Positions 62,206 through 64,000 of a stretch of DNA of 64,000 nucleotides are shown piece after piece. Every line of letters begins with the position of its first letter. The first letter of the stretch is position 1. A model generated the notes under the pieces. The model was given only the letters and a program-made list of their open reading frames with translations, had not been told where the DNA came from and did not search any database. Source of the stretch: Ziziphus jujuba. Lineage: Eukaryota > Streptophyta > Magnoliopsida > Rosales > Rhamnaceae. The translations under genes and the position numbers were made by a program. The stretch lies in the NCBI RefSeq assembly GCF_031755915.1, contig NC_083389.1, positions 372,001 through 436,000 of the forward strand. Reading direction: 5' to 3'.

Positions 62206-62655
62206 AAGGAAATAACGTAATAAAATAAAGTGTACAGTATATCTGTTATTAATGATTTCATTCAAACACTTTCAATTTAGATTTTCAATTAGAATTGTCA
62301 TGTTGGAACAGAGAAGTGAGTGATATATTTCTATCCATACGGATATGGGCTTTAGGGAAAGCGGCGTGGATTACTAATAATCTTTTTGTTATTTCCAAAT
62401 CAATTGGATAATCAATCTTTCAATGGAAAAGTTTGTTTTTCTTTATTTTACTATTGTCCTTAACCTTCACACTTACCGATCCTGATATGAATCTAGATCA
62501 TTAGAAAATTCAAAATTTGTTGGAAAAAAAATAAATTAAATAGAGTAACTAAATAGTGGCAGAGATATATAAAAAACTTTTACTATTTTGCTATTGGGAT
62601 CGAGCATTTGATAAAAACAACAAATGGGTTATATCATGGTAGATTGGCGAATTAT

Positions 62656-62732
62656 TGGGCATAGCTGGATTTGAATTAGCGTAGACATATTGCCAACGAA
62701 TTTACAGTTCGTCCCCTTTAACTGCTCGACCC
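62656..62732 (-). tRNA. trnY-GUA: trnY-GUA, degraded plastid tRNA-Tyr
   Basis: 77 bases instead of about 84. Minus strand GGGTCGAGCAGTTAAAGGGG: about six bases of the acceptor/D-arm junction are deleted. Anticodon loop CTGTAAA (GUA) and the long variable arm are kept. Cannot fold a proper acceptor/D arm; pseudogene. Confidence 0.9.
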
Positions 62733-62795
62733 AGGACAGGAAGAAGCAATTTCATGCTTATTGATAGTCCACGATCAACTTCCTTTCATAGTACT

Positions 62796-62868
62796 TACCC
62801 CCAGGAGAAGTATAATTCCCACTACCTCCTTGCAAGAAAGATGTCCTGAACCACTAGATGATGGGGGC
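62796..62868 (-). tRNA. trnE: trnE-like, anticodon changed from UUC to UGC
   Basis: 73 bases on the minus strand, GCCCCCATCATCTAGTGGTT to CTTCTCCTGGGGGTA, clearly the plastid tRNA-Glu. The anticodon loop reads CTTGCAA instead of CTTTCAA, so the anticodon is UGC (Ala). The T arm has also lost pairing (GGGAATTATACTTCTC). Pseudogene; a naive tRNA scan could mislabel it as Ala. Confidence 0.9.
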
Positions 62869-63403
62869 ATACTTGCCCGACCGCCACTATACTATGCCCA
62901 TAGTATGAATAGTTTTTTGAAATTGTCAATATACAATATAATAGAATGGGAATGGTATGACTTAATATAAAGGATAGCACTTTCCAGTGAGTAATTGGTC
63001 TACTAGAAAGGGGAATTAAACCCATTCTTACGCTTTCATTCGATGATTTACTCATTATTAAGATCAGGCGGGCATATTTCTACCTCACACTAAGATAGGG
63101 AATTCAAATAAAAAAAATGATAAGTTATTGATTTTTTTTCTCTAAATTTTTTTTCGTTCAGAGGACAAGTCGAATTTCTTTATCAATGATTGCTTCTATA
63201 AAATATTTCAAAGCTATGATAAATTGGTAGGTATATGTATCATTCAAATGAATTTTGCTATAATGGAAAATAATGGAAAGAAATTAGGTTTGGCCATTCT
63301 AAAAAATAATTCATTGCATTGATATTTATCAAATCCAATATCAATAGACCTTTTTTTTACCTACACTTACTAGTATATTCTATACTCACTAGGTAAATCA
63401 AAT
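62869..63403. other. Plastid spacer beyond trnE, NUPT edge
   Basis: No gene; trnT, which follows trnE in plastomes, is not recognised. Plastid-like sequence runs to about 63,400, where it meets the truncated copia LTR. Confidence 0.5.
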
Positions 63404-63755
63404 TTCAGCCCAAAAATCCATAGTCTTATATATATTTCTGTAGACATTCCTCAAAATTTCAGCCCAAAAATCCATTTGCAACCTGAGATATAAGATAAAG
63501 AGTGGAAACATGTTGCTGGAAATTATGAATCCAGCAGCATAGGCATTTCAAGCATAACATTCCTACTCTTTTGTGCATAATTGCCTATACTTTTGCATAC
63601 ATAACTTAGGCACAAAACATTATCAAAATATATCTTACATCAATTAAAAACATACAAAAAAATATAAACTCATAAAAGGAAAGTATTTGATACCAAGGTG
63701 TGCATGCTAGCCTGTGACATGCACCATGAAGTGGCAAAATTGCCACACTTCAACA
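63404..63755 (-). mobile_element. 3' LTR of a copia element, truncated
   Basis: On the minus strand it starts TGTTGAAGTGTGGC just behind a polypurine tract (AAGGAGGAG, 63,757-63,764 region) and matches the first 350 bp of the solo LTR at 47,925-48,959. The remaining 680 bp of the LTR are missing; it passes near 63,404 into plastid DNA. CAGCCCAAAAATCCAT occurs twice at that edge. Confidence 0.8.
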
Positions 63756-64000
63756 CTCCTCCTTGGCAAATTTGTATGAGACATTGAGAAGTCCTCTCAA
63801 TATCTCAAATCTCTTCTTTCCCAATGGCTTGGTGAAGATATCCGCCAAGTTCTCCTTGGAAGTCACATACTCCAACTTCACTTCACCATTTGCTTCAAAT
63901 TCCTTTAAGGAATGATACTTGACCGGTATGTGCTTGGTCCTCCCATGTTGGACTGGATTTTGTGCAATTGCTATTACTGAAGTATTGTCACACAATATTA
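63750..64000 (-). CDS. copia RNase H C-terminus, runs off the window
   Basis: Open minus-strand frame of at least 81 codons: MCDNTSVIAIAQNPVQHGRT, KHIPVKYHSLKEFEANGEVK, LEYVTSKENLADIFTKPLGK, then KRFEILRGLLNV and stop at 63,750-63,752. It is the end of the Ty1/copia polyprotein: RNase H (CDN...A..P..H.RTKHI) and the QLADIFTKPL-like tail. The stop TGA lies inside the first bases of the LTR. No break visible in this part, so the element may be younger than the one at 10.9-17.2 kb; the rest lies outside the window. Confidence 0.9.
   Translation of the reverse strand, partial: ILCDNTSVIAIAQNPVQHGRTKHIPVKYHSLKEFEANGEVKLEYVTSKENLADIFTKPLGKKRFEILRGLLNVSYKFAKEEC

Noticed and set aside
62761..62970. 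Plus-strand frame of 69 codons
   Set aside because: It is the antisense of trnE and its flanks.

Overview
This window looks like nuclear DNA of a flowering plant, probably a eudicot. It is very AT-rich, has almost no intact long coding region, and is packed with LTR retrotransposons, solo LTRs, tandem repeats and a large insertion of plastid DNA (a NUPT). The plastid genes carry many stops and frameshifts and are split by nuclear LTR elements, so this is not a chloroplast contig. I cannot name the species.

Region 1 (about 1-37.4 kb) is a decayed cluster of a small two-exon gene family that I assign, by pattern only, to the 23-kDa jasmonate-induced protein (JIP23-like) family. Six copies (J1-J6) lie in both orientations: exon-1 fossils at 1.5, 8.6 and 20.1 kb, an exon-2 fossil split at 10.8/17.2 kb, and two two-exon copies at 29.4-30.1 kb (+) and 36.1-36.8 kb (-). 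J6 is the best preserved: both exons are open, but its splice donor reads AT instead of GT. J5 has a good donor but a 1-base frameshift. Between the copies lie a tandem array of about 24 units of about 220 bp with a conserved hairpin (3.1-8.5 kb) and long arrays rich in a CATGCATG-containing subrepeat of about 85 bp (17.9-19.3, 23.3-28.6, 31.0-34.9 kb). A Ty1/copia element (10,882-17,182) sits in exon 2 of J3 and itself carries a CACTA-like insertion. A Ty3/gypsy family contributes LTRs at 20.3-22.4 kb with a piece of pol, plus solo LTRs at 25.4 and 43.8 kb.

Region 2 (37.4-45.8 kb) holds remnants of a class II transposon (Ulp1-like protease fragment, CCATCGGTAAT repeats), about 4 kb where I recognise no gene, a small MITE-like element, a 40-bp hairpin array, and a second patch of the 220-bp repeat interrupted by a gypsy solo LTR.

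Region 3 (45.8-63.4 kb) is the NUPT. Read from high to low coordinates it keeps plastid order: trnE, trnY, trnD, psbM, (petN not found), trnC, rpoB, rpoC1, rpoC2, rps2, then a foreign join to rps16. It was hit by a gypsy LTR whose two ends (46,272 and 50,343) still carry the same 5-bp target duplication although about 3 kb of duplicated plastid DNA now separates them, and by a 1,035-bp copia solo LTR. The window ends inside another copia element (63.4-64 kb, minus strand). Nothing here forms a working operon or pathway; the window mainly records nested insertions, duplications and decay.
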